Assembly (NCBI RefSeq): GCF_008831285.2
Contig: NC_045141.1
Coordinates: 22,288,742 to 22,352,741 of the forward strand
Length of the DNA: 64,000 bases
Direction: 5' to 3'
Source: Nymphaea colorata
Lineage: Eukaryota; Streptophyta; Magnoliopsida; Nymphaeales; Nymphaeaceae
In this document: in pieces, positions 47,769 through 59,880 of the stretch
Layout: each line of letters starts with the position of its first letter
Numbering within the stretch: position 1 is the stretch's first letter
Program-made: the position numbers and the translations under genes
Notes under the pieces: model-generated
Database searches by the model: none
The model's input: only the letters and a program-made list of their open reading frames with translations
What the model was told of the DNA's origin: nothing

Positions 47769-50529
47769 ATGAGCTCTCCGGCGAGATCTTCGGTTTCGGC
47801 GAGCAACGCCGTCATGGGCGATGAGTCGCCCTTCTTCCAATTCCACGAGGATATCGTTTCTGCCCAAGATTGCAAACTAGAAGCAATGACTGGTAATAGC
47901 GCTCCGTTAACCTTCATCTTTTTTGCCAATCCGTAGCTTTTTAGTATGCTTTGGTTCTGGGAGTAGTATCCGAAACGAATTCATTGTCCGTTATTTTCTC
48001 ACTTCTTTGTAATTATGAGTACCGCCAATCATGTTCTTCCTTAGAAGAGGCGCTGATCTTATTTCTTCGTCAAAGGGTCGATGGCGTCCTGTAATCACTG
48101 TTAAATCTTTGGTCTTGCCGATGCTTCCTCTTAGCATAGGTTTCCTGAGTGTGATGTATTGGTTCTGGGTTTTGCCTTTGGGGTTTCTGTCCTTGCTTCT
48201 GTATATCAGTACTTGGTTGCAGTTTGCATCGATTATGATTATTACTAAGTGGACGTCTCAGCTTAGTTGTACGAACTCTGATGGTGATCGCTGACTGGTG
48301 GAATTTTTTCTTTGGTTCAGTTCTGAAATCGGATGTAATGGCTGCATTGCACAAGGAGGTGAAGTCATTGGATGAAGACAGCTGGATGTTCTCCGGGCCT
48401 CGTTCCAAAATTCACCTTGTATCCAGACCACGTAAAGAATTTCTTCTCATATTTTTGTTAGTTTATTGGTTATGGTTGTTCAAACCTTCCATCTTCTACT
48501 CGCTTTTGCTTGCCCATAGTAGTTGAGTTTTTTTGCTTATGTAGTCGGAATGCTGAAGGTGGGAGTGTAGAGATACATTCATATGTATGAAAGTGTGAAC
48601 TCTATGTAGGCAGTCGGTATCTGTGAACCAACATGCTAATCCATAAGTTATGAATTTGTGGCGATGAAAATCTTTCCTGGTTTCAACATGTTAGCAGCGA
48701 ATAATTGTTAATTAAAAGATGGACTTAGCAAGCAAACCTTTGAGTCCTCTCGAAGCAGTTTATATACTGTCAATATAGAAATGTAATTTTTCTTGCAAAA
48801 TGTGCTATATAAATTCAAATAGTCAACAGTTATCTTAATGTGTCAGTTATGATATTTCAAGTTTCTCATTCAATTTTTCTTTGTGAAGAAATGGAAGTCA
48901 AATAAGGCATATTCTTTACTGCAAACGATGATTAAATTTCTTACAGTCACCTTTTGTCTGCGGTATATTGGGATATGCTTTCTCTAGAAAAGTTTGCCTG
49001 TCATGCTCGCAAACGTGGACACAAGGATGTATACCCTTTCGAAAGCAATATACAATTTTTAATGATATTGCGGCTTTCTGGCATTAGCTGTAATGTGAAA
49101 TTTCAATCAAAATCTGTCTCAAAAGGAACATATCACATCAAGCCATGCCATCAAAGTCAAAAGATTCAAAAAATCAAGAAAAATCTGCAAAATATATAGT
49201 TCATTATCTTGCAATATTGGGTGCATCGGAAACAAAAAGGCAAAAGGTTTAGTCTTGCGTGTCATGAACTCATAAGACATTGAGAATCCAATAACCAACA
49301 TGGCATGATGCGAATAGCATGCATATCTCACGGAATAATGGAAGTTGTGAAATATTGTGTGGTTGTATAAGACACCTGCTACACCTGAAGGATGCATCTG
49401 TGTTTAGTCTTGCGTGTGGATGAGATTGAGTTAGCACATACATGGAATTGGTGCAGTATTTTACATGCTTATGTTCCAGCATCCTTTTTTCATGATTATG
49501 CACATGATATATTGGATATTTAGGAAATACTGTACAATTTTTGCCGCGGGAGCCAATTGGATGGAACTCAAGGATGGGAATTGGAGCCAGTGAAAGGCCA
49601 ATACTCCATCTTCAGCCTCATGATACACTGTGTTACAAGCCACGATGAATCACATGACCGAAGCAAAGCTGAAGGTATTGCTCAAAGGTTGTAGTGTTGA
49701 CATGTTTTCCAGACAAAGTTTGGCATAAGTGGAGCTTCGAACTTCGAGGCTTGTCAAATCTTCTTTTCCTTCGGAAGATCCATGTCAGCTATACCATACT
49801 ACTGTTGTGAAAAATCACTAGTTGGATCCTTTCTCCATTAGATGCTTTGATTTCTTCAGGACATTGTCCTGCATATATTCCAATTCTGTCTGACATCTCG
49901 GCAAGTTGCTCAACCATGACATTGTCGAAGACATCCTGGATGGTGCCAATATGCAAAAAGCTATTCTAGTGAATTGCTTGTGTTAAGCACATTTATGTTA
50001 TCTATTTTTGGATCAATTTTTATGATTATGAACATTGAGTTCCCCTTAAGCTATACCACCATATTAATACAACAAAATTGGTTGCAGTTGTCACAAAATA
50101 TGTACTTTTTGTACAATTATTTTAGTCTTCTATCACAAGTTACACGTTCTACATTAGCAAGTACATTACATAAATTTTCGGTTATTATACTTGATTATTA
50201 ACATAGTAAATATTTAGGTTTAAGACGAACCGGAACTAGTCAAATGTTAGATATCCCATCATGGATGCTGAGATACTTCGTTTCCATTCTCTTGTCTTTC
50301 GTTGTTGTCAGTTCACTTCATCCAACCATGGCAGTGAAGGTCATTATGGAATCTTTTAAAAGGGCCTTAAATAGATGGGACAATGAGAGGAAAATGCCAA
50401 TCACTGAATTTCTAAAATCTGAGAAGAGGCAGTACTAGCGGACTGCAATCACCTTCTTTTTTTCATTCCTGGACCAAGGAAGAACAACCTCGTGGCCGAG
50501 GCATGAATGGTTCGGGATTCATTAGGTAA
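47769..50529 (+). CDS. SAMBA: SAMBA, plant-specific regulator of the anaphase-promoting complex
   Basis: SAMBA binds the APC/C and promotes turnover of A2-type cyclins, limiting early cell proliferation. Exon 1 (47769-47892) and exon 2 (48321-48431) are firm: they join in frame and encode residues 1-78. These include FFQFHEDIVSAQDCKLEAMT and the family core VMAALHKEVKSLDEDSWMF plus GPRSKIHLVSRP. Exon 2 leaves one base over, so at least one more exon is needed. My best candidate is 50483-50529 (acceptor GGAAG|AA), which would add a short QQPRGRGMNGSGFIR-like tail and give 93 aa, against about 100 aa in Arabidopsis. A rival acceptor at about 51658 also fits the phase. The C-terminal end is therefore provisional; the intervening 2 kb contains unrelated coding-like scraps. 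Confidence 0.78.
49789..49966 (-). pseudogene. coding-like fragment, unidentified, in the SAMBA 3' part
   Basis: About 58 codons stay open on the minus strand. They include VFDNVMVEQLAEMSDRIGIY and EEIKASNGERIQLVIFH, which look protein-like rather than random. No start and no domain I know is visible. A further open minus-strand stretch lies at 49461-49643. This could be an old gene or transposon fragment. Confidence 0.3.
50327..50440 (+). other. short coding-like stretch, unassigned
   Basis: From ATG at about 50327, 37 codons (rich in Lys, Arg and Glu: SFKRALNRWDNERKMPITEF and onward) run to a TAG. It lies just before the candidate last SAMBA exon. It might be an alternative exon or a fragment; there is no recognisable family. 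Confidence 0.25.
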
Positions 50530-51953
50530 TCACTTGGGATCCCCGCTTATGGAATTTTTAATTATTAAGTTCAAATAGAGAGCCAAAATTGTTGGTAAAT
50601 GAATCGCATAGTGTAGGTTTGTATTTTTTAAATGAGCAACTACCGGGATCTAATTTCTGTGAAACTATTAAGATCCAGAAAAAAAGGAAAAATCCGTCCA
50701 ATGGATCTTGTTGAAGACCGACCCTTCACATTTCCAAAATCTCAAATGGTTATAATCCTTAACTTGTCTGCATGAGGACATGTGCCTCATATGATGTCTT
50801 TGGTTGTTTGTTGTCGATTAAAGTGACTTGCTTAACTGTCTTTATTCCTTAGCATGTATTATGAACTCATACTCAAATGATTAGTATTTCGGTACATGAA
50901 TGTTCCCAATATGCATTTGAAACATCTAAGTGCAGCCTGAGAATCAAACTAAGGCTAGTTAGAGTACTTGCATCTGATGTAGAAATGTTTTCAAAGTCGA
51001 AGTGGATTTTCTTGTTGTGTGAAGCTGTATCATTCTGATTTTATCCTGCCAATAAGAGCCCTCGATCAATTTTTACTATTTTTCATATCATTGCATCGGA
51101 TAGTACGTCTGTTCACCAGGCCATTCCAGACGCCATTGCAGCAGCCAGTAACTCGGTCTAATTTCCTGAGGAATTGGTTCATGGTTTTACATTGGGCAGG
51201 TCGACCAAATTGCAGATGAGACTCGGAATCTCCATCAAACATGTTCAGTTCACATGGATATGTGCTAAGCTGCTATGTTGCGTTTACTGGCTTATCCAGA
51301 GACTAGTGTCGTATCAAATCTTGGTCAACTCAATCTAATGGTTGACTAAGAGGGAACCAAGTTATCCAATTTCAGTAAGATCTGTAAAATCCTCTCATAT
51401 GACTTACTCATGTCGACTTGCATAGCCACAGCTGAATGCCTTGAAATCATGATAATATGTTGTATTCCTTATGCATGAAGAGATATATTATCTACCCATG
51501 CGTGAGGGGATATATTATCTGCTAGCTTTTCATTCATAATTCCAGGATTCGTGCTAGAATGAACTCGCTTACGTTCATCTCAACGATAAATTGCAGGAGC
51601 AAGGAACCAACTGTACAGTGTCTGATACAAGAATATTATCTTCCAAACTCTTACAGGAACAGCCAAAGGGCAGTGGGAGGCACTTGAGAACGAGGACATA
51701 AATGGTTCAAATTACGATCTTGTGCCCAACCAAAGTCTATAGCTTTTTAATCAGATTATGTAACCAGTCGCAGGTTGGTTGCCAAGTATTTCAAACATCA
51801 CAAACTTTTGGATCTGAATTTGGAGCAAACTCAACAAAAAATCTGAAATAAAAACACAATTTTGATAAAGTGGGGAATTCTCAGGTCTAATCTGGTGCCA
51901 ATGACTGCAAAGAAAACGCTGAAAAACATTTATTTGAGCGAGTGTTCTCAGAT

Positions 51954-52026
51954 GCCCGTCTAGCTCAGTCGGTAGAGCGCAAGGCTCTTAACCTTGTGGT
52001 CGTGGGTTCGAGCCCCACGGTGGGCG
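51954..52026 (+). tRNA. tRNA-Lys (anticodon CTT)
   Basis: 73 bases fold as a full cloverleaf. The acceptor stem GCCCGTC pairs with GGTGGGC (two G-U pairs), the discriminator is G, and the D arm is GCTC/GAGC. The anticodon stem CAAGG/CCTTG carries loop CTCTTAA (anticodon at 51987-51989), and the T arm GTGGG/CCCAC has loop TTCGAGC. A and B boxes are intact and there is no intron. It closely matches nuclear plant tRNA-Lys(CTT). Confidence 0.97.
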
Positions 52027-52030
52027 TTCG

Positions 52031-52037
52031 TTTTTTT
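52031..52037 (+). terminator. RNA polymerase III terminator of tRNA-Lys
   Basis: Seven T residues four bases after the tRNA end. Confidence 0.85.
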
Positions 52038-55000
52038 AACTCTTTCCTCGTAGGCATTCCCTTCTGCTCTCTACAACTCGGTCTCTGCTCTGGATACTTC
52101 TCTTCCTTGGTTCTTTATGGCGTTCCCTGCCCAGCGAGGTATCCTCTTGGCAATCTGCGAAACTTGTTGCAAATGTTCAGTATGAGTTCTAACCAGGGGC
52201 AGCTCATTATTTCCCTCGCTCCAAACATCTTTATGCAATGGAGGAGGGATGAGCCTAATAAAAGCGTTCACGGATGCTATATGGTTCATTTCAGTGTATA
52301 TATTGCTGTACGTGAATAAGTTCCTTCAAAAGAAAACAAGTGCATGCATGGCTTTTCAGAGCTTTACTTTCATGTGTGACTATAAAGTTGTTCACCAAAG
52401 GCGTCCTCTATCTCACAGGCCTCTGTGCTTTCTTGTGGCACGGTACTCGCATGCATGCGTTGTTTCGGTCTCTAGAATTTTGGATCGAAGATGAGCTTTT
52501 GCCAGAAATTCTTTCTCATGTGTGACCTGAGTCTTTAATTTGCTCTAGATATATGCAGATATCAATCTTTAGGTTGCGATTACAACGCTTTCGACACGGT
52601 TTTCCGACGTTGCCAGCTTGCTTCCCGGCAATGGCGGACCAATTTCTGGCAGCCATACTCCTCCTGCATCAACATCCTTCACATCACACCCACACATCAA
52701 ACACACGTCGCCTCATCTGTCATTGGCCGTGGAACTACTACTTCTCGTTTTCTAATTGACAAACTAATGACAACCCATTACGTGTTTTAGAGGTTATTTG
52801 ATAATGAGAGCATTAATATATTTATGTAAGATTGAGACAGATTCATAATAAACAATATATTTTTATTTCCATTACCAACCTACTTGTAAAAGATCATAAT
52901 ATATTACCAATATATAAGAAATAAAGAAACTCGAGACGTGATGGAAGATCAGAACGTGGTGAAAAGAGCGGCGGATGGGTGAATCGATTTATTTGAATAT
53001 GGGTTTCCACATTTCAGTTCATGACTTTTTGCTGTACCAAGTCTTTTAATCGAAGATCCGAATGGTTTAGATCCCCAGCACACGAGTCTTTAGCATTCAA
53101 CTCTCTTTTTTCTAGCTAAAGCTCGAAAGCTTCAGGCTAACTCTCATTTTTTTCACAGGCTAATCTCAAAAACAAATGGCCGGCAATGTTCTTCCCAGAT
53201 TTCACGCTTTTGGCTTACAGATCAGCATCTTTTTCCTTGCATGTTTATGGAGACACTTGGTTTATCGTTCTTCACTCAAGTCTTGAAACAGCCCTAAGCC
53301 CAAAAGAGAAAAGATTGAGTCTTTTGGAATTATTCCTCCAGAAAATTTGTTGACAGCATACCTTTTGTTACAAAAAGCATGCCCAAGTTCATCTTTTTCA
53401 AGTAACCTCTCAAATTAATAAAATTACTCTTTTACCCTTAAAAAAATAAACAGAAAAATATGTTTAATTTTACAATTACGCCAACGTTTTTGTTGTGTAG
53501 CTATCTGACACTAACAAAGGAAAACTCACCATGCTAATTTTGATACTAATAAAATAATAATTTGGGTATAATTAAACATGACTAGTAGTATTTTTCGATA
53601 TAGTTAAAAGGTCTAATACAAATTAATCACCATAAAATTTGTTTATTCTAAGTTAATGATAACCTAGGGTTTATTTACTTTGATAGTCTGTAACGTATTG
53701 TGTGGTAGACTGTCCACCTAAAAAAGGGTCTGAGGTTCACATCTCAATCTCATGGTTGCTGTCATGACCTAAAATATTCATCTTCTATACTGTAATAGGT
53801 ATCGATGCACACTCTGTAAACCTTGAAGTGATGGACATTGGGACGAAACAGTTGCTTCTTTTCAAAACAGTAAAAAGGAACCTAGATCCGAAGTTTTTCC
53901 ATACTTAACGGTGCAAAACTGAAGTGTTTTTTAGGAATATGAAAAGGTTAAATGTATTATTGTCAAATCGTTACTAAAAATTTGTTCAAAATGAAGTCCG
54001 GTGTGACAACATAGGCAGCACTTGTCCTTCTGCATGGAACTCATGGCACATGGTGTCACATTTCCCTGTCTAAAAGGTAAAACTACCGCATCTTAAAAGG
54101 AGGCTGTGAGCAATTCTGCTAATTTTGCGTGGCGCTAGCTAGGCGACGATCATGCCGTTTTAAATCCACGGCGCTAGTTTCAGGGGGCAGGTCTGGCCTA
54201 TCCCGTGGGTATTTGAAATGGCTAGTAAGTTGTAAGTTTCTCTTTTGGATTTTTGGAGTTTGAACTTTATACTGACATGTAAGTTGAAACATAGCGAAAA
54301 CGACAAATAGATGCTGAAAACTGGCTTAGTAACGAAAATTTCAACTCTCTTATTCTTATTAAGCTAAGCTGTTCAATGAAATATTCGTTCTAGTCACCCA
54401 GCAATATAACTACTTGATGGGCAGCTGTGGATCGACTAACAACCAATCTCTTAATTTCAATGCTATTAATAGCTGAAAACAAAACATATTGGATACAATA
54501 ATTCTATCATCAACAACATATGTCTAATTATTTTCTCAACATGCATAATTTCACGGATCCACTGGTGAAGCGTGATTCCCCAAACGACATTTTCAAAGAT
54601 TGCTCATATCCTCTTGAACTAATAAAGAATGCTTAATACCTGCAAATATGAATTAGAACTTGTAGAAGATGCATGTTGAAAAATACAGACTTCTCGTGAC
54701 GCCGAAGCCTTTACTGTAAAAGAAACGATTACGCACGGGAGGAAAGGAAAAAAGATTAACAACACCAGACTTCACGTTTGGATCATGTAAAACCACTCTC
54801 ACATCCGGTTGGACGTCATTAGAATAGTGTTAAGAACTTGATTTTAGTGTAAAGAACTGGTTTAATCCAAAAGGCTAGTTTTCACGCGGAAAGGGTGTTT
54901 GCTTTCTGTTTTCTGGAAATGCGAGACGTTCGGTTCCTGGCATTTCAAGAACAGAGAACAACATATGAGCACAAAAGGGCATACATGCAGGCGAAGGACT

Positions 55001-56272
55001 GTTCTACGAGTCTTTTATTAATCTATATTTTTGATTTTGAGGCAGATTCATGAAATACACCTATCTTTGATTTTGATGCAGATTCATGAAATACTTGGCT
55101 TGAGTCCTGTGTTTGGATTGACATCGCTTGGGTCCTGTGTTTGGATTGACAGTTGATCATTCAAATGGAACCTCTGTCTTGCATGTGAAATGGACCTCTG
55201 AGTTGGCCACACTGAATTTTATCATCACATTTAAAGAATAGCGACTAGCGAGGAAGTTGTTCTATAGCTTGATAAATTGTTGGTGTGGTCGTCACCATGG
55301 ATGACTTCTCCATAATAAAAAATTAACTCGCTTGCACGCCGAACCTTCATAACTCCTGGCTTTTCAACCCCCTTCCCGCAGCGAAGGTAGAGTTCAGAGC
55401 AGAACTTTATCGGGAATAACTTTTCCATGTTTGACGGCTGGGTGTATATCAGGAGCAGTCTCCACTAGTGCGCGAGAGAATAACCCGCTTTCAAAAGACG
55501 CCCATACAGTCCCTTGTGCAGACAAGATTTTCAACTAAACTGTAACGAATGTGATGTAGGTTTTAGCCATGAAGTAAATACAGGCTTTAAGTCATGAAGT
55601 AAATACCTGCTTATGTTGCTTACCATTGTATTGTGGTGGATTTACATAGGCAGAGAAACCTCCATTGATTAAATCTGGCGACCCAGCAAAAACGACTCGG
55701 ACAGGCATTGGTCTCCAAGATCAGAAACACGAAGGCAGAACGTGAACTTGTCGACTAGATTTCCGGAAACCGTCAAATCACTCGAATGCCTGACAGACTC
55801 CAATGGGAGTCAATAAAAGGTCAGGGCCTAACTATGATTGAAACAGGAAAGTCGCTGCAACTTAATGGCATTGGTGAGCAACAAGATTATCATACAGAGA
55901 ATCAAAGACTCCAGTAAAAACAGTCATCAAATTCATCAGATAGTTGAAGAAATCAAATAAACCCTTCGTTTCTAACTAATCGGAAGTTCACATCGCCGCC
56001 ATGGCATCGCCCTTCAGTGGCAAAACAGGCAAAGCTTACACGCAAGCGGGCAGAGCGCACTTGCAGGTGCCGGAGGAAGGCGCTTGCAAATGCTTGTATC
56101 TTTTACTGGAAAGAAGATATTACACGCATAAAGGCAACAGTGCAGTAGTTGCAGAGTATAGCGCGAAGCTCCTACTTGCAGATTGCCTTATTGTTTTTCT
56201 TTGAAGGAAACAAGAAGCTAGAAAAAACAGGAAATCAGCTTCAGGATTCACAAATCCATATGCTGGTAAGGT
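52038..56272. other. intergenic, no gene supported
   Basis: AT-rich DNA with small direct repeats near 55020-55160 and a GC-richer scrap at 54120-54200. The final part probably contains the HSFA1 3' UTR. Confidence 0.5.
55020..55160. repeat. two small tandem duplications side by side
   Basis: GATTTTGA(G/T)GCAGATTCATG with AAATAC is repeated, then GTCCTGTGTTTGGATTGACA is repeated about 36 bases on. A third small one (CATGAAGTAAATAC) lies at about 55568-55608. Confidence 0.8.
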
Positions 56273-58676
56273 TCATCCATTCGCCTCTGATGAAAGAAGA
56301 CCCATCTGTTGGGTTAGCAGCTGCAAATTAACACCATCCCAGAGGGCGTTTTCCTTAGCAAAAGTATCCTGGGTGATCGACTCAGCCTCCTCGGTGTCAT
56401 CTGAGATCGGAGTCCACGCAAGCAACTGTTCCCAGGGAAAATCACTTCCATCTGGTGGAACGGGCACCCCATTAAAGAAAACATCGACATCAGCTTCGGG
56501 GGAGAGCTTGTCAGCTTCTATGGGGATTGAGCCATCAACTTGTACATGATCCTTCTGAGGAAGCCCAGGTTGTGGAGCCACATATGCTCCACTTGCAAGA
56601 TCAACAGCACCATTTTCTGCCGCAAACCTTAGCACAGACGGGAGTGTTGGACTATGAAGAACTGTCTCGGCAGAGGCCAAGGGCTCCGGCAGTCCACAAA
56701 CCAAATTCACGTTAGGCGAGCCACCTGAACTCGTTACCACCTCTGATGCACCAGGAGAAGACTGAACATCTGATATCACAGAAGCTGAAGAAGCCTCTGC
56801 AAGTCCTGAGACAGCAGGCAGATATTCAAACCCAGAAGTTGGTTTCATATCTGGAACAGTTACGCCGGACCTTTGGCTGGCAGCACAGCCATTCTCAAAT
56901 GGTCCGGAACTTGCCGGAACAGCACCCATAAAGAAATTATTGGGATTGTCTGAAGATGATTCTATCCGGGAAGGCATATCACCGTTCAGTATCTGCATGA
57001 GCATGGCTTTCGTAGTTTCTCTTGCAGACTGATATTTTATGATCTGCCCATCATTTGGTATAGGTTCGCCATCTTGATGGTGCTCCCTCTTCGGCAACCG
57101 GCGCTTCTTGTTCACTCCAACCATGCGCCGCCTGTTATTATCATTCTGCTGCACCAACTGAGCCAAGAAACCAGGGCTTTGCATTGCCTTCGCCAGAAAG
57201 GACATCATTTGCTGCTGCCTTTGCTCCATTCCTTGAATGCGCTGAAGTACTGTCTGCAGCTGCTGGTCAGTAGTCTGCTGCTGCTGCCTCAATCGAACAA
57301 GTTCCTGCATGAGGACATTCTTATCCCTTTTCAGCCTCTCAATTTCTTCGTCCAGCCCGAACTTGCCAACCTCAACGCAGGCACCTACAGTCGCACTCTG
57401 TCCTTGAGGCAGCTGCTGCTGAGCATTGCTGTGGATGGGCTTCCGCCTGGAGATCATCTTCAGCAAATGCTTCTGACCCCTTAAGAAACCTTCATTGGCA
57501 AACTCCCATCTATCCGGATCAACTTTCCTGAAACCCTGAAAATGGTAACAAGCAAAAGCACAACAAACAGATTAGCTTACTAGAGGGTTTTTAGACTCGG
57601 AAAATTCCCACCCATCAGGAACATTTCAACAAGAAGAGTACAATTCTGTCGATCATAACCAAAAGATAAATATGCATATTATAGGACCACACAGCCAAAC
57701 CATCCTTCTTTGAAGTCACTGAACACAAGGCTGAACAAAATTAAGCAGAACAGAGCATCTCTGCCTAAAATAAGTCATGGCTGTATCAAGTCTACAACAG
57801 TCAGTCTGCTTCTTTACAGCAAGCAAGCATCAAAAGAACACACAAATGATCATAACACCATTTGTTTCCTTTTCCCATGGTGCAGATAACCTCAGCTCTC
57901 TTGAACATGAAAAATGAGGAGAAAATCAATGCAACCTGAATACTAACCCAACGACAAAAACTAGATGAAGAGAAAAGGGAAATAAGAATCAAGAACTCTT
58001 CAAACACAAACGCAGAATATCAGAAAAACACCAAAATCGGATCCAATGATGAAAGCGTAAGTAACAAGTAAGGCACTAAAAACCGAGCCAAACTCACAAG
58101 ATGGTGCTAAATAAGATACAAGAAATCCACGGACGTTAAGCTTACCCAACCAAAACGCAAAAAGCCAAGAACACATCACTTAAAACCCTCCAAAAGACAG
58201 CAAATAATTTATCAAGCACATGAACACCACAAGCGAACGTCTAATTCCTCTGCAAAACCTAAGAAGAAAAGATCAACACATCCAGAGAAAAAACACCAGC
58301 TACCTCACCCACGAAAAAACCGAATTGTCGTCTCCGGGAATCGAAACAACCACGGCGATCGATCGATCATTCGGACGGACCAATCCGGCTGGATCGGGAT
58401 GAACAAACTCACATATGTGTTCAGCTGGCGGACGAAGCTGGAGAAGTTGTTGTGCTTGAAGTGCTTGGGGAGAAGAACGCGCGCGAACTCCGGCGGGTTC
58501 CACACGACAAAACTGTTGTTCCCCTGGCTCCAGGACACCACCGCGTCCGTCGACGGGTCGTCCACCATATCGTACGTCTTGCTCAGAAACGGGGGCGGAC
58601 TGCCAACCCCCGTTCCCCCATTTCCTCCACCTTCCATCTTAGTGACTTCTGCGACAGACCCTACTAACTCGCTCAT
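56273..58676 (-). CDS. HSFA1: heat shock transcription factor class A1
   Basis: Class A1 HSFs are the master activators of the plant heat response; they form trimers and bind heat-shock elements. Two exons (58676-58413, 57535-56273) give 508 aa, split at the conserved intron after RQLNTY in the DNA-binding domain. DBD about 29-122 ([20 protein letters not shown] to [10 protein letters not shown]); HR-A/B coiled coil about 142-218, with the 21-residue class A spacing; [11 protein letters not shown] near 231; activation (AHA-like) motif [11 protein letters not shown] near 452; nuclear export signal LTQQMGLL near 495. Length and motif order fit HSFA1. The ATG at 58676 has a weak context. The next ATG at 58637 (AAGATGG) is stronger, and a TATA box at 58714-58721 would put the mRNA start only about 10-15 bases before the first one, so the second ATG may be used. 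Confidence 0.95.
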
Positions 58677-58713
58677 CAACAACACAAGACGAGAGAAAGA
58701 GAGAGAGAGAGAG

Positions 58714-58721
58714 CTTATATA
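58714..58721 (-). promoter_or_regulatory. TATA box candidate for HSFA1
   Basis: TATATAAG on the minus strand, 38 bases before the first ATG and followed by CT repeats. Confidence 0.45.
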
Positions 58722-59880
58722 GGAGGGTGGGGGGTTTTAGGGGGAGACGAACGAAGAAGAAGAAGCCGACGCGAATGACGACGGCGATAGGGGAAGGCGG
58801 TGGAGCGATCGGGGTTTGTGGGGATTGGGGAAGTTGCGGGGGGGACGATACCTTTTGGAATGCTATCCGGTAGAGGGTGGAAAGGTAATTTCCCTTCTTC
58901 ATAGGAGGACCCCCCAACGGCGGGTCCGGCGACACGAGAGGGCTTGTGACTCTGCGCTGTGCCAACTTCTCCGTCTTCGGCCCTCCCATTTCCCTTAATG
59001 ACGAGCACGTCCTCACACCTCCTGCAACCGTCCGGGACGCGTTCGTCACCAACACATCGTTCCAAAGGACTTGTACTCCAAAGCATCGACCAATAAAGTA
59101 TAAACTTAAATAAAAAATAAATAGTTTTTTCTAAAAGAAAGTATTATCCTTTCAAAACTATGCTTGGTGCACAAGGCATAGCTCGTATAAGTTATTAAAA
59201 TGTTTTTAAAAGCATGTATTATAATTTCAAAAAGATATTAAACGTTTAATTCGATGCTCAAGCAGTAAATTTGCCACTAACATGTTTCAACCGAATGTGA
59301 TAAAGTGAAAAATAATAAAAAGTTCCAGTACTAAGTCGACCTATTATGTAACTAAAGCATGAAAGTGACGAGGCAATAAATTCTAAGCCAACGTAGTGAT
59401 AGATGTCCAGATTCAAAGGCCGTTGTTTAAGACGTATGGTGGAAAATAACATAACATATTCTTTTGGTTTTCCCTTTTCCACCGGCGCCCCTTCACCCAC
59501 AATTTTACTCAAATTTTCCTAATGAACCTATCTTAAGGCAACAAAAGACATCAAAGGAGTCGGTCTGAAAAATATTGTCAGTAAAGCACCTAAAACCGAT
59601 GGTCAATAAATGGCCGATAAGCTTTGAGCTTTGGTTGGAGTCCCCACTGTCATCCACTGACGGAATTTGATACGCAAATTTCAATAAAAGAAAATACTAA
59701 TATGTAAATTTGTTCTTACATGCTGACTCTGAGCGCAGTAACAAATGAGCCAAGTCTGGATCAGCTGCACGAACATGAAGAGTTTGATCCATATTTGAAG
59801 TAGCTAAAGTCCCCCATCTATTTTATCTTCCATATTTTTAATGCTCATCCCTTCCTGTATTCATATGTTTTCTAATGAAT
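58722..59880. other. HSFA1 upstream region and intergenic DNA
   Basis: GC-rich to about 59060, with overlapping frames on both strands typical of biased composition, then AT-rich. No gene supported. I searched by eye for clear paired heat-shock elements (nTTCnnGAAn) and found none I would defend. Confidence 0.4.
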
